Positions 1-6,715 of a stretch of 7,476 bases of DNA are shown piece by piece (the first letter of the stretch is position 1; each line of letters begins with the position of its first letter). The DNA lies in contig DMNR01000421.1 in the NCBI GenBank assembly GCA_003452655.1, positions 33,413-40,888 of the forward strand, in the 5' to 3' direction. This DNA comes from Actinomycetota bacterium (lineage in GTDB: Bacteria; Actinomycetota; Actinomycetes; S36-B12; UBA10799). The position numbers were made by a program, and so were the translations under genes. The notes below the pieces were generated by a model. It searched no databases. It saw nothing but the letters and a program-made list of their open reading frames with translations, and was not told where the DNA came from.

Positions 1-620
1 TGTTGCGGGTCACCGAGCGCATCGATGACCAAGTAGCGGTCCGCGCTGGCTTCAGCTGCCGATAAGAATGCCTGCCGGACCATTCGATGAAACGCGAGCG
101 CCTCGGACTCCATGCGGTCCGGGGCATCGCTAACCTGCCCTGCGCGTGCTAGTCCCACCACCGGATCGATATCCAAGACGATGGTGAGGTCGGGGAGTAA
201 GTCCTCGGTGGCCCACGCACTGAGATCGCGAATCTTTTCGACACCAAGGTCCCGACCAAGCCCCTGGTAGGCGACGGAAGAATCGATGTACCTGTCGCAC
301 ACAACGATGGCGCCGCGCTCGAGTGCTGGGCGGATCAACGCTGCGGCGTGTTCTGCGCGGGCCGCCGCAAAGAGCAGTGCCTCGGCGCGTGGGTCCAAGC
401 CGAAATTTGCCGGGTCCAGGACTAGGGCACGAATCGCCTCTGCCGTAGGTGTTCCACCGGGTTCGCGCGTGACCACAACCTCGCGTCCCTCGGCGACGAG
501 GGAATCACTGAGCAGTCGGACCTGGGTGGACTTTCCCGCACCCTCTCCACCCTCGAACACGATGAATAGCCCGTCCGGAGTCACGTTCACTTGCCCGCCT
601 TTCAACTCCACCGTCGACAT
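1..620 (-). CDS. tmk: Thymidylate kinase (dTMP kinase), C-terminus cut by window edge
   Basis: Phosphorylates dTMP to dTDP with ATP in the cytoplasm, the step that feeds dTTP synthesis. Counting from the ATG at 620, 206 codons are visible, close to the family's usual ~210, so only a few residues may be missing unless the protein carries a C-terminal extension. Visible motifs: P-loop GGEGAGKST (residues 24-32), TREPGGT (51-57), the DRY/SSVAYQG dTMP-binding segment (109-120), and a LID region ending in DRMESE (168-173) followed by FHRMVR. The start is uncertain. The ATG at 620 has no clear ribosome binding site, whereas a GTG at 588-590 is preceded by AAAGG seven bases upstream and would give MNVTPDGLF..., a normal family N-terminus. 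The gene lies 30 bases (ATG) or 60 bases (GTG) after the topA stop on the same strand, so co-transcription with topA is likely. Identity is firm; the start is not. Confidence 0.95.
   Translation of the reverse strand, partial: MSTVELKGGQVNVTPDGLFIVFEGGEGAGKSTQVRLLSDSLVAEGREVVVTREPGGTPTAEAIRALVLDPANFGLDPRAEALLFAAARAEHAAALIRPALERGAIVVCDRYIDSSVAYQGLGRDLGVEKIRDLSAWATEDLLPDLTIVLDIDPVVGLARAGQVSDAPDRMESEALAFHRMVRQAFLSAAEASADRYLVIDALGDPQ
598..602 (-). promoter_or_regulatory. Candidate ribosome binding site for the alternative tmk GTG start
   Basis: The minus strand reads AAAGG here, with seven bases before the GTG at 588-590. It lies inside the coding frame that begins at the ATG at 620. Its spacing is good and that ATG has no comparable site, which favours the shorter Tmk. 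The match to the anti-Shine-Dalgarno sequence is only partial, so this is suggestive. Confidence 0.4.
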
Positions 621-650
621 GACGGCGAACGTTCACACTGAGCCAACTGG

Positions 651-3398
651 CTAGGCCTTCGCCGCCGCCTTCTTGGCTGGAGCCTTCTTTGCAGCGGCCT
701 TCTTGGCGGGAGCCTTCTTCGCCGGGGCCTTCTTTGCAGGGGCCTTCTTTGCAGCCTTCTTGGCGCGCTTCTTCGGCGGGCCCGCGGCACGACGCTCCGC
801 CAACAATTCTGAGGCCCGCTCCAGCGTGATCTTCTCGGGGTCGTCGGCCCGGCGAAGTGATGCGTTCGTCTCACCGTCAGTCACGTACGGCCCAAAGCGA
901 CCATCTTTGAGGGTGATCATTGCTTTGGTCGCGGGGTCCTCGCCGATCTCCTTGCCGGGTGCGGCAGCTTGGCGGCCGCGCGGTTTGGGCTGAGCCAACA
1001 ACGCAAGCGCGCCGGGCAGATCTATCGTCAAGATGCTCGGCTCGTCAGGCAACGAACGTGACTCTTTGTTCCACGTGACGTAAGGGCCGTAGCGACCATT
1101 GCGAGCGATGACATCTTCGTTGTCATCGGGATGTTGCCCGACGACACGGGGAATTGAAAGCAGCGCGAGCGCATCCTCCAAGTTGACCGTATCCAGGCTC
1201 ATGTCCTTGAACAGGCTTGCCGTTCGAGGCTTGACCTTGGACTTCGCGGTCTTCTTCTTTGGCTTGGCATCAGGGTCGACCTGCGCCGGTGGTTCCTCTT
1301 CCGGAAGGAGTTCGGTGACGTAGGGACCGTAACGACCTGACTTGGCGACGATCATGTTCCCGCTAACCGGATCGACGCCGAGTTCGCGATCACCCGACGG
1401 TTGGGCGAGGAGTTCCTCGGCCTTTTCCGGTGTCAGCTCATCGGGTGCAAGATCCTCGGGGACGTTAGCCATCTGACCGTCTTTGTCCAAGTACGGGCCA
1501 TAGCGTCCAACGCGCAGCACGATTCCCGAGTCGCCGACTGGGAATGAGGAGTTCTCACGAGCATCGATATCACCGAAGTGCTCGACGAGGGACTTCACGC
1601 CAGGGAAGCCTTCGCCGACGAGTTCAGATCCGCCGAGGTAGAAGTCAGTCAGCACTTGCAAGCGAGACTCGTCGCCGGAGGCAACGGTGTCGAGGACTTC
1701 CTCCATCGTGGCGGTGAAGGCATAGTCGACCAATCCAGAGAAGTGCTCCTCCAAGAGTCGGACGACAGCAAATGCCAGCCAGCTGGGAACCAACGCGCTA
1801 CCACGCTTGGTGACATAGCCGCGATCGACGAGCACGCCCATGATGGAGGCGTAGGTGCTTGGGCGTCCGATGCCACGTTCTTCCAAGTCCTTAACCAGGC
1901 TGGCTTCTGTGTATCGCGCGGGCGGCTTGGTGGCGTGACCCTCGGCGCTCAGGTCCGCCAGAACTGCCGAGTCTCCTTGCGCCAATGCGGGCAGGCGGAC
2001 TTCCTTCTTCCCCTTTTCACCCTCGCTTGGATCTTCGTCGTCGCCTTCTTCGTAGGCGGCAAGAAAACCGGGGAAGGTGATGACGGTTCCACTCGCTGAG
2101 AACTCAACCTTACGGTTGTCAGAGGTATCGGCGGCAAGCTTGATGGTGGTCGTCGCGACCTTGGCATCTGCCATCTGGGAAGCGACGGTTCGCTTCCAGA
2201 TCAAGTCGTAGAGCGCGAAGTCGTCTCCAGTGAGCTGGCCCGCGACCTCCGCCGGCGTCCGGAAGACATCCCCGGATGGACGAATCGCCTCGTGCGCTTC
2301 CTGGGCGTTCTTGACCTTGCGCTCGTACCGGCGCGGAGCAGGGGAGACGTGATCGGCGCCGTAGAGGTCTGCGGCTTGGGCACGGGCAGCGTTGATCGCG
2401 GAGTCCGACAACGTCGTTGAGTCGGTTCGCATATACGTAATGAAGCCTCGTTCGTAGAGGCCTTGCGCAACGCGCATCGTGCGCTGCGCACCCCAGCGCA
2501 GTTTGTTCGAGGCCTCGCGCTGCAGCGTCGAGGTCATGAAGGGGGCCGCAGGTTTGCGGGTTCCCGGCCGGTTGTCGACCGAGGACACCGTGAGTCCAGC
2601 GCCGGTGAGTGAGTCGACGAGAGTCTGCGCCTGCGTCAGATTTAATCGAACAACGTCTGGCTTCTTGAGTTCGCCGCTGGCATCGAAGTCGTTGCCCTGC
2701 GCCACCTTCTTGCCGTCGATCGACACAAGTCGCGCGGTAAATGTGCCCGGATCGACCGTCGCTTCAAGGTCCCAGTATTCGGCGGACGTATGCGCGATCC
2801 GCGCCCGTTCACGGTCCACAACGAGGCGCAGTGCGACGGACTGAACTCGTCCGGCGGAAAGGCCCTGCATGACCTTCTTCCACAACACCGGCGAAACCTC
2901 GAAGCCGTAGAGGCGATCGAGCAGGCGACGCGCTTCTTGGGCATCAACGAGGGATCGATTGAGTTCGCGGGTTTCCTGCGCAGCGCGCTGGATCGCGTCC
3001 TTTGTGATCTCGTGGAACACCATGCGGCGAACTGGCACCTTGGGCTTGAGAACTTCAAGGAGGTGCCAGGCGATCGCCTCACCCTCGCGGTCCTCATCTG
3101 TGGCGAGCAGGAGTTCATCGGCGGACTCGAGCTTCTTCTTCAGCTCAGCGACTTTCGCCTTCTTCGACGGATGGATGACGTAGATCGGAGTGAAATCGTT
3201 GTCGACGTCAATCGCCATGCGTGCCCACGGCAGACCCTTGTACTTTGCGGGAATTTCAGCAGCGCTATTGGGCAAGTCCCGGATATGGCCAACACTGGAA
3301 TCAACATCGAATCCTGGACCCAAGTAGCCCTGAATCGTCTTCGCCTTGGCGGGTGATTCAACAATCACAAGCCGCCGAACGGCACCCTGACTGGGCAC
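651..3398 (-). CDS. topA: DNA topoisomerase I (type IA), actinobacterial lysine-tailed form
   Basis: Relaxes negatively supercoiled DNA by cutting one strand through a tyrosine-DNA link. With the GTG start at 3396-3398 it is 915 residues, similar to other actinobacterial TopA (roughly 930-950). Visible in order: Toprim domain with LVIVESPAKAKT (E15) and TDEDREGE (D101, D103, E105); SAGRVQSVALRLV (181-193); catalytic tyrosine in FITYMRTDST (Y322); GIGRPSTYASIM (510-521); four C-terminal repeats with GRYGPY or GRFGPY cores at about 631, 688, 768 and 833; and a lysine/alanine tail from about 875. It has no cysteine and no zinc fingers, as expected for this phylum. The frame is open upstream to an ATG at 3563, which would add 55 residues, but AAGGAG eight bases before the GTG, and a start a few residues before the Toprim domain as in relatives, favour the short form. 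An ATG at 3447-3449 is another possibility without a ribosome site. In actinobacteria topA expression is known to respond to supercoiling; the leader upstream is where such control would act. Confidence 0.96.
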   Translation of the reverse strand: MPSQGAVRRLVIVESPAKAKTIQGYLGPGFDVDSSVGHIRDLPNSAAEIPAKYKGLPWARMAIDVDNDFTPIYVIHPSKKAKVAELKKKLESADELLLATDEDREGEAIAWHLLEVLKPKVPVRRMVFHEITKDAIQRAAQETRELNRSLVDAQEARRLLDRLYGFEVSPVLWKKVMQGLSAGRVQSVALRLVVDRERARIAHTSAEYWDLEATVDPGTFTARLVSIDGKKVAQGNDFDASGELKKPDVVRLNLTQAQTLVDSLTGAGLTVSSVDNRPGTRKPAAPFMTSTLQREASNKLRWGAQRTMRVAQGLYERGFITYMRTDSTTLSDSAINAARAQAADLYGADHVSPAPRRYERKVKNAQEAHEAIRPSGDVFRTPAEVAGQLTGDDFALYDLIWKRTVASQMADAKVATTTIKLAADTSDNRKVEFSASGTVITFPGFLAAYEEGDDEDPSEGEKGKKEVRLPALAQGDSAVLADLSAEGHATKPPARYTEASLVKDLEERGIGRPSTYASIMGVLVDRGYVTKRGSALVPSWLAFAVVRLLEEHFSGLVDYAFTATMEEVLDTVASGDESRLQVLTDFYLGGSELVGEGFPGVKSLVEHFGDIDARENSSFPVGDSGIVLRVGRYGPYLDKDGQMANVPEDLAPDELTPEKAEELLAQPSGDRELGVDPVSGNMIVAKSGRYGPYVTELLPEEEPPAQVDPDAKPKKKTAKSKVKPRTASLFKDMSLDTVNLEDALALLSIPRVVGQHPDDNEDVIARNGRYGPYVTWNKESRSLPDEPSILTIDLPGALALLAQPKPRGRQAAAPGKEIGEDPATKAMITLKDGRFGPYVTDGETNASLRRADDPEKITLERASELLAERRAAGPPKKRAKKAAKKAPAKKAPAKKAPAKKAAAKKAPAKKAAAKA
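654..743 (-). repeat. 15-bp in-frame tandem repeat encoding the TopA lysine tail
   Basis: Six consecutive 15-base units encode five-residue blocks: APAKK three times, then AAAKK, APAKK and a final AAAKA. A less regular lysine-rich run (KKRAKKAAKK, up to about 773) comes before them. Units differ mainly at the second residue and at synonymous positions. Such tails bind DNA non-specifically and raise processivity in the Streptomyces and mycobacterial enzymes. The repeated DNA could change copy number by slippage without breaking the frame. Confidence 0.9.
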
Positions 3399-3587
3399 TT
3401 TGGGTGCTCCTTCACATCGCTTCTTACTGACATCTGCAGCCGCCACCATAGCCCGCCGCGCCAATTCACTGTAGCCCGTCGCCCTGCTTCCCCCGGCTTC
3501 GCGAGGCCTGGCCCCCAACATTGTGAAGGCTTTCCGTCGCTGGAAGGCAGGTAACCGCCACAATGCTGGGCGGGGGCACCCGGAACG
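3399..3587 (-). other. topA leader / intergenic region
   Basis: This is the stretch between the stem-loop after hppA and the chosen topA start. It is open in the topA frame up to 3563 but looks non-coding: no ribosome site supports an upstream start, and the translated part resembles no TopA N-terminus I know. It holds a weak -10-like TATGGT (plus-strand positions 3445-3450) without a convincing -35 box, and a small imperfect hairpin around 3493-3506 (GGCTT/AGGCC arms with a CGCG loop). A promoter for topA-tmk is expected here because a strong stem-loop separates it from hppA, but I cannot place it reliably. Confidence 0.45.
3407..3412 (-). promoter_or_regulatory. Ribosome binding site that sets the topA start
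   Basis: The minus strand reads AAGGAG, a near-perfect Shine-Dalgarno sequence, with eight bases before the GTG at 3396-3398. None of the upstream in-frame ATG codons (3447-3449, 3519-3521, 3561-3563) has an equal site. This is the main reason for choosing the 915-residue TopA. Confidence 0.75.
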
Positions 3588-3627
3588 GCGCTAGGCCCCG
3601 ACGACGGTGCGTGTCGGGGCCTAGCGC
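3588..3627 (-). terminator. Perfect 15-bp stem-loop after hppA, probable terminator
   Basis: The arms 3588-3602 and 3613-3627 are exact reverse complements (GCGCTAGGCCCCGAC / GTCGGGGCCTAGCGC) around a 10-base loop. The structure begins 25 bases after the hppA stop codon at 3653-3655. No T-run follows on either strand, which is common for actinobacterial hairpin terminators. Its position between hppA and topA suggests it ends the hppA transcript. Partial read-through or a role in RNA 3'-end stability is equally compatible with the sequence. Confidence 0.75.
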
Positions 3628-3652
3628 TTAGTGATGTTGCGAGCGTTGACGA

Positions 3653-6115
3653 CTACTTCTCGTCGCGGATCGCGTCGACGGGGACGCCCTCGTCTTCAGC
3701 AGTTTCTTGCACTGCCTCATCGAGCTTTGCTTCATCGCCAGCTGATGGTCCGTGGCCATCGGCTTCCTTGATGTCATCCGAGATGTCATCGGCAGATACC
3801 GCGATCGGACGACGCTTGCTGATGATGACTGCACCGACGACAATCGCGGTAGCGACTGCGGCGATAGCCAGGCGAAGTGCCGTCTGCTCCTCGAGGAACA
3901 AGGTGACAACTGCCGGGGCAATCAACAGTGCGACCAGGTTCATGACCTTGATCAACGGGTTGATGGACGGACCAGCGGTGTCCTTGAATGGGTCACCAAC
4001 GGTGTCACCGATGACGGTGGCTTCGTGGGCCGGTGAGCCCTTCCCGCCATAGTTTCCGTCTTCGACGAACTTCTTGGAGTTGTCCCAAGCTCCACCAGAG
4101 TTCGACAGGAACACTGCCATCAGCAGACCAGTGGCGATGGTGCCTACGAGGTAGGAACCAAGCGCACCGATGCCGAGTGCGAAACCGACAGCGATTGGCG
4201 TCAGCACTGCGAGCAGACCTGGCGTTGCCAGTTCGCGCAGTGAGTCACGAGTCACGATGTCGACAACGCGTGCGTACTCAGGCTTCTCTTCGTAGGTCAT
4301 GATTCCGGGATGCTCGCGGAACTGGCGACGCACCTCGAAGATCACAGCACCAGCAGCGCGGGACACGGCGTTGATCGCCAGACCCGAGAACAGGAACACG
4401 ACCGCTGCACCAATCAACAGACCAACCAAGTTGCGTGGGTTGGCGACGTCGAGGATGCCGAGGTACTGAGTGCCGCTGACGAATCCGAGGCCTTCAAGTA
4501 CCCGTGGTGTGGATTCCTGAACGCTGGCAACTGCTTCGCCAACTGCATCACGGAACGATCCGAACAGTGCTGTCGCAGCCAGAACCGCGGTCGCGATTGC
4601 GATGCCCTTAGTGATCGCCTTCGTGGTGTTACCGACGGCATCGAGATTCGTCAGAACCTGCGCACCCTCTTCGTCAACGTCACCGGACATTTCAGCAATG
4701 CCTTGCGCGTTGTCGGAGATCGGTCCGAACGTGTCCATCGCAACGATGACGCCGACGGTGGTCAACAGCCCGGTACCGGCAAGCGCGATCGCGAACAGGC
4801 TGAGCACGAGCGATCCACCGCCGAGCAGGAACGCGCCGTAGACGGCAGCCGCGATCACGAGTGCGGAGTAGACGGCGGATTCCAGACCGAGCGAGATACC
4901 CGCAAGGATCACAGTGGCCGGACCAGTCAGCGAGGACTGGGCCACATCGTCAACTGGCTTGCGGTTGGTCTCGGTGAAGTAACCGGTCAGAACCTGCATC
5001 GCGGCAGCGAGCAGGATACCGATCAGCACCGAACCGATCATCAGCCAGCGCGGGTTGAACGAGGTCAGCTGAGTGATCTCGATGCCCAGGCGAGAAACAT
5101 CTATGCCCTTGAGATCGATGATCCGGGTCGGCAGCAGCACAAACGCTGCAATGACAACCAGAACGGCCGAGATGATCGCCGAGATGAAGAATCCACGGTT
5201 GATCGCGGTCATGCCCGAACGGTCGCCCTTGCGAGGTGCGACGGTGAAGATACCGAGGATCGCCGTCACAACACCGATAGCAGGAATGATCAGTGGGATA
5301 ACAAGACCGAGGTCACCGAAGGCAACCTTTCCGAGGATCAACGCGGCGACCAAGGTCACGGCGTAGGACTCGAAGAGGTCGGCAGCCATACCGGCACAGT
5401 CACCGACGTTGTCTCCAACGTTGTCAGCAATCGTCGCTGCGTTGCGGGGGTCGTCCTCAGGAATTCCCTGCTCGACCTTTCCGACGAGGTCGGCGCCGAC
5501 GTCAGCAGCCTTGGTGAAGATACCGCCACCAACACGCATGAACATGGCGAGCAGTGCGGCACCGAAACCGAATCCTTCAAGGACAGTTGGTGCGTCGCCC
5601 TTGTAGATGATGACAACCAGCGAAGCACCGAGCAGCCCGAGGCCGACGGTGAACATGCCCGCCACCCCGCCGGAACGGAAGGCGATCTTCATGGCGTGCT
5701 GTTCGCCAGTTTCCTGGGCTGCAGCGGCAACGCGAACGTTGGCGCGAACTGCCAGCCACATGCCCACGTAACCCGTGACGCCCGAGAAGACAGCTCCAAC
5801 AACGAAGAACAGCGAACGGCCGATTTTCTCGCTCGTCGTTTCAGCTGGGAGTAGGAAGAGGATGAAGAAGACAATGACGGCAAAGATGCTCAAAGTCTTG
5901 AACTGACGGGTCAGGTATGCGGAGGCGCCTTCTTGAACGGCACCCGCGATTTCCTGCATTTTTTCGGTACCTTGGTCGGCGGCGAGAACGCCTCGAACCA
6001 AGACCAGCGCCACTACCAACGCTAGTAAGGCAATTAGTGCAACTACAACCGCGTAGGTGAAGTTGGCGCCTTCTAGCGAGACAGTGACGTCGGCAGCAGC
6101 AAGAACTGCAGACAT
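3653..6115 (-). CDS. hppA: Proton-translocating membrane pyrophosphatase, potassium-independent type
   Basis: An integral membrane pump that hydrolyses pyrophosphate and moves protons out of the cytoplasm. The protein has 820 residues with many hydrophobic segments (family: 16 helices). Substrate-site motifs are intact: DVGADLVGKVE (205-215), DNVGDNVGDCAG (231-242), SDNAQGIAEM (467-476), and GDTVGDPFKDTAGPS (703-717). At the sites that separate the two subclasses it reads GNTTKAITKG, with K499 and T502 in place of the Ala and Gly of potassium-dependent enzymes. Known sodium pumps are potassium-dependent, so proton transport is the expected activity. The ATG at 6113-6115 has AAGGAG five bases upstream. 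A hydrophilic acidic tail (about 771-820) follows the last helix. It is separated from the anti-sigma gene by 191 bases and followed by a strong stem-loop, so it may be transcribed on its own. The neighbourhood matches Streptomyces, where hppA lies between the bldG pair and topA. Confidence 0.97.
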   Translation of the reverse strand: MSAVLAAADVTVSLEGANFTYAVVVALIALLALVVALVLVRGVLAADQGTEKMQEIAGAVQEGASAYLTRQFKTLSIFAVIVFFILFLLPAETTSEKIGRSLFFVVGAVFSGVTGYVGMWLAVRANVRVAAAAQETGEQHAMKIAFRSGGVAGMFTVGLGLLGASLVVIIYKGDAPTVLEGFGFGAALLAMFMRVGGGIFTKAADVGADLVGKVEQGIPEDDPRNAATIADNVGDNVGDCAGMAADLFESYAVTLVAALILGKVAFGDLGLVIPLIIPAIGVVTAILGIFTVAPRKGDRSGMTAINRGFFISAIISAVLVVIAAFVLLPTRIIDLKGIDVSRLGIEITQLTSFNPRWLMIGSVLIGILLAAAMQVLTGYFTETNRKPVDDVAQSSLTGPATVILAGISLGLESAVYSALVIAAAVYGAFLLGGGSLVLSLFAIALAGTGLLTTVGVIVAMDTFGPISDNAQGIAEMSGDVDEEGAQVLTNLDAVGNTTKAITKGIAIATAVLAATALFGSFRDAVGEAVASVQESTPRVLEGLGFVSGTQYLGILDVANPRNLVGLLIGAAVVFLFSGLAINAVSRAAGAVIFEVRRQFREHPGIMTYEEKPEYARVVDIVTRDSLRELATPGLLAVLTPIAVGFALGIGALGSYLVGTIATGLLMAVFLSNSGGAWDNSKKFVEDGNYGGKGSPAHEATVIGDTVGDPFKDTAGPSINPLIKVMNLVALLIAPAVVTLFLEEQTALRLAIAAVATAIVVGAVIISKRRPIAVSADDISDDIKEADGHGPSAGDEAKLDEAVQETAEDEGVPVDAIRDEK

Positions 6116-6120
6116 GCGGT

Positions 6121-6126
6121 CTCCTT
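6121..6126 (-). promoter_or_regulatory. Ribosome binding site of hppA
   Basis: The minus strand reads AAGGAG with five bases (ACCGC) before the ATG at 6113-6115. It is a strong site that fixes the hppA start. Confidence 0.85.
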
Positions 6127-6133
6127 GTCACGG

Positions 6134-6139
6134 ATTATG
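6134..6139 (-). promoter_or_regulatory. Weak candidate -10 element for hppA
   Basis: The minus strand reads CATAAT, one base from the TATAAT consensus. Transcription from it would begin only about 10-15 bases before the start codon, leaving little more than the ribosome site. No good -35 box lies 16-18 bases upstream. It may be chance in an otherwise GC-rich region. Confidence 0.2.
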
Positions 6140-6306
6140 GCGGGACGAGCCACCCAAAAGCGATAGCTCCACAATCTGTGCGGAGCCCCCCGGCCCAAAC
6201 CAATCGGGTCCGACTCAATAGTCGGCAGATCGGCGCGAGTGTACGTCGAATGGCCTAACCGAGTTGCGACCGCCCCCACTGCCGTGTAAGGGGAATCGGT
6301 ATGGGC

Positions 6307-6714
6307 TCAGCCCAATTCAGGACGAGCTAATGCTGGGCCTTCGATGGGCCACGTCATTTCTACGACCGTCCCCGGACCAGCGGCCTCAACGGCACTCTCT
6401 GGAGCGAGCGACGAGATCAACGCCAGTGCCATGGATTCATCGGTATCCGGCGAGGTGCTTGATGAGGGAATCTGGTCGAATACGCGGACGCTGAATCGAT
6501 CTGGGAAGTCAGTGAGCTCAATTCGAATGTCGGCGGCGAGGTCAGTGTCCTGGTGCTTGATGACAGCCAGCGCACACGCTTCGCCTACTGCGAGGCGGAC
6601 TTCGTCTAACACGTCCTCATCGACTCCGCAGCGCCGCGCCGCTGCACCGGCAACAAGGCGAGCAAGCCTGACCTGGTCAGGCGTGGGCGGAATTTGAAGC
6701 GAGGCAGTCCCCAC
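6307..6714 (-). CDS. Anti-sigma factor, degenerate GHKL (RsbW-like) fold, partner of BldG-like protein
   Basis: A 135-residue protein resembling the RsbW/SpoIIAB group and most like Streptomyces SCO3548, the gene directly downstream of bldG there. Such proteins bind sigma factors and are released by a STAS antagonist. The segment ARRCGVDEDVLDEVRLAVGEAC (about 26-47) is the recognisable helix carrying the N-box glutamate (E45). The usual N-box asparagine is L49, and the DxGxG and GLGL glycine motifs are absent (VFDQIPSSS around 78-86, ESMALALI 93-100), so ATP binding or kinase activity is doubtful. The GTG at 6712-6714 starts one base after the bldG-like stop, which implies translational coupling. 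An in-frame ATG at 6733-6735 would overlap the upstream gene by 20 bases and add seven residues; neither start has a strong ribosome site. The open frame continues further upstream only in the shadow of the previous gene. Confidence 0.85.
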   Translation of the reverse strand: MGTASLQIPPTPDQVRLARLVAGAAARRCGVDEDVLDEVRLAVGEACALAVIKHQDTDLAADIRIELTDFPDRFSVRVFDQIPSSSTSPDTDESMALALISSLAPESAVEAAGPGTVVEMTWPIEGPALARPELG

Positions 6715-6715
6715 G

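Larger units (their letters stand above)
6116..6306 (-). other. Intergenic region / hppA leader
   Basis: These 191 bases separate the anti-sigma gene from hppA. They contain a short hairpin (CCGACT at 6210-6215 and AGTCGG at 6220-6225 around a CAAT loop) and a weaker GC-rich inverted pair at about 6192-6211. No U-rich terminator or recognisable riboswitch is visible. Its length is enough for a separate hppA promoter, but reading through from bldG cannot be excluded. Confidence 0.45.

Noticed and set aside
286..654. 122-codon plus-strand open frame opposite tmk
   Set aside because: It is antisense to the conserved thymidylate kinase motifs, with no domain and no ribosome binding site of note.
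654..773. Repeats resembling a CRISPR array or satellite
   Set aside because: The units are contiguous 15-bp codon repeats in the topA frame without spacers, and they encode the lysine tail.
2790..3356. 188-codon plus-strand open frame opposite topA
   Set aside because: It is antisense to the Toprim domain and its sequence resembles no known protein; coding on the other strand explains it.
4310..5854. 514-codon open frame on the plus strand
   Set aside because: It lies wholly antisense to hppA, whose conserved motifs are intact throughout. The translation is hydrophilic with no recognisable domain and reflects the complementary codon pattern of a GC-biased gene.
6302..6314. 13-base palindrome TGGGCTCAGCCCA at the anti-sigma stop codon
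   Set aside because: The stem is only five base pairs with a three-base loop and no T-run, so it is too small to call a terminator.
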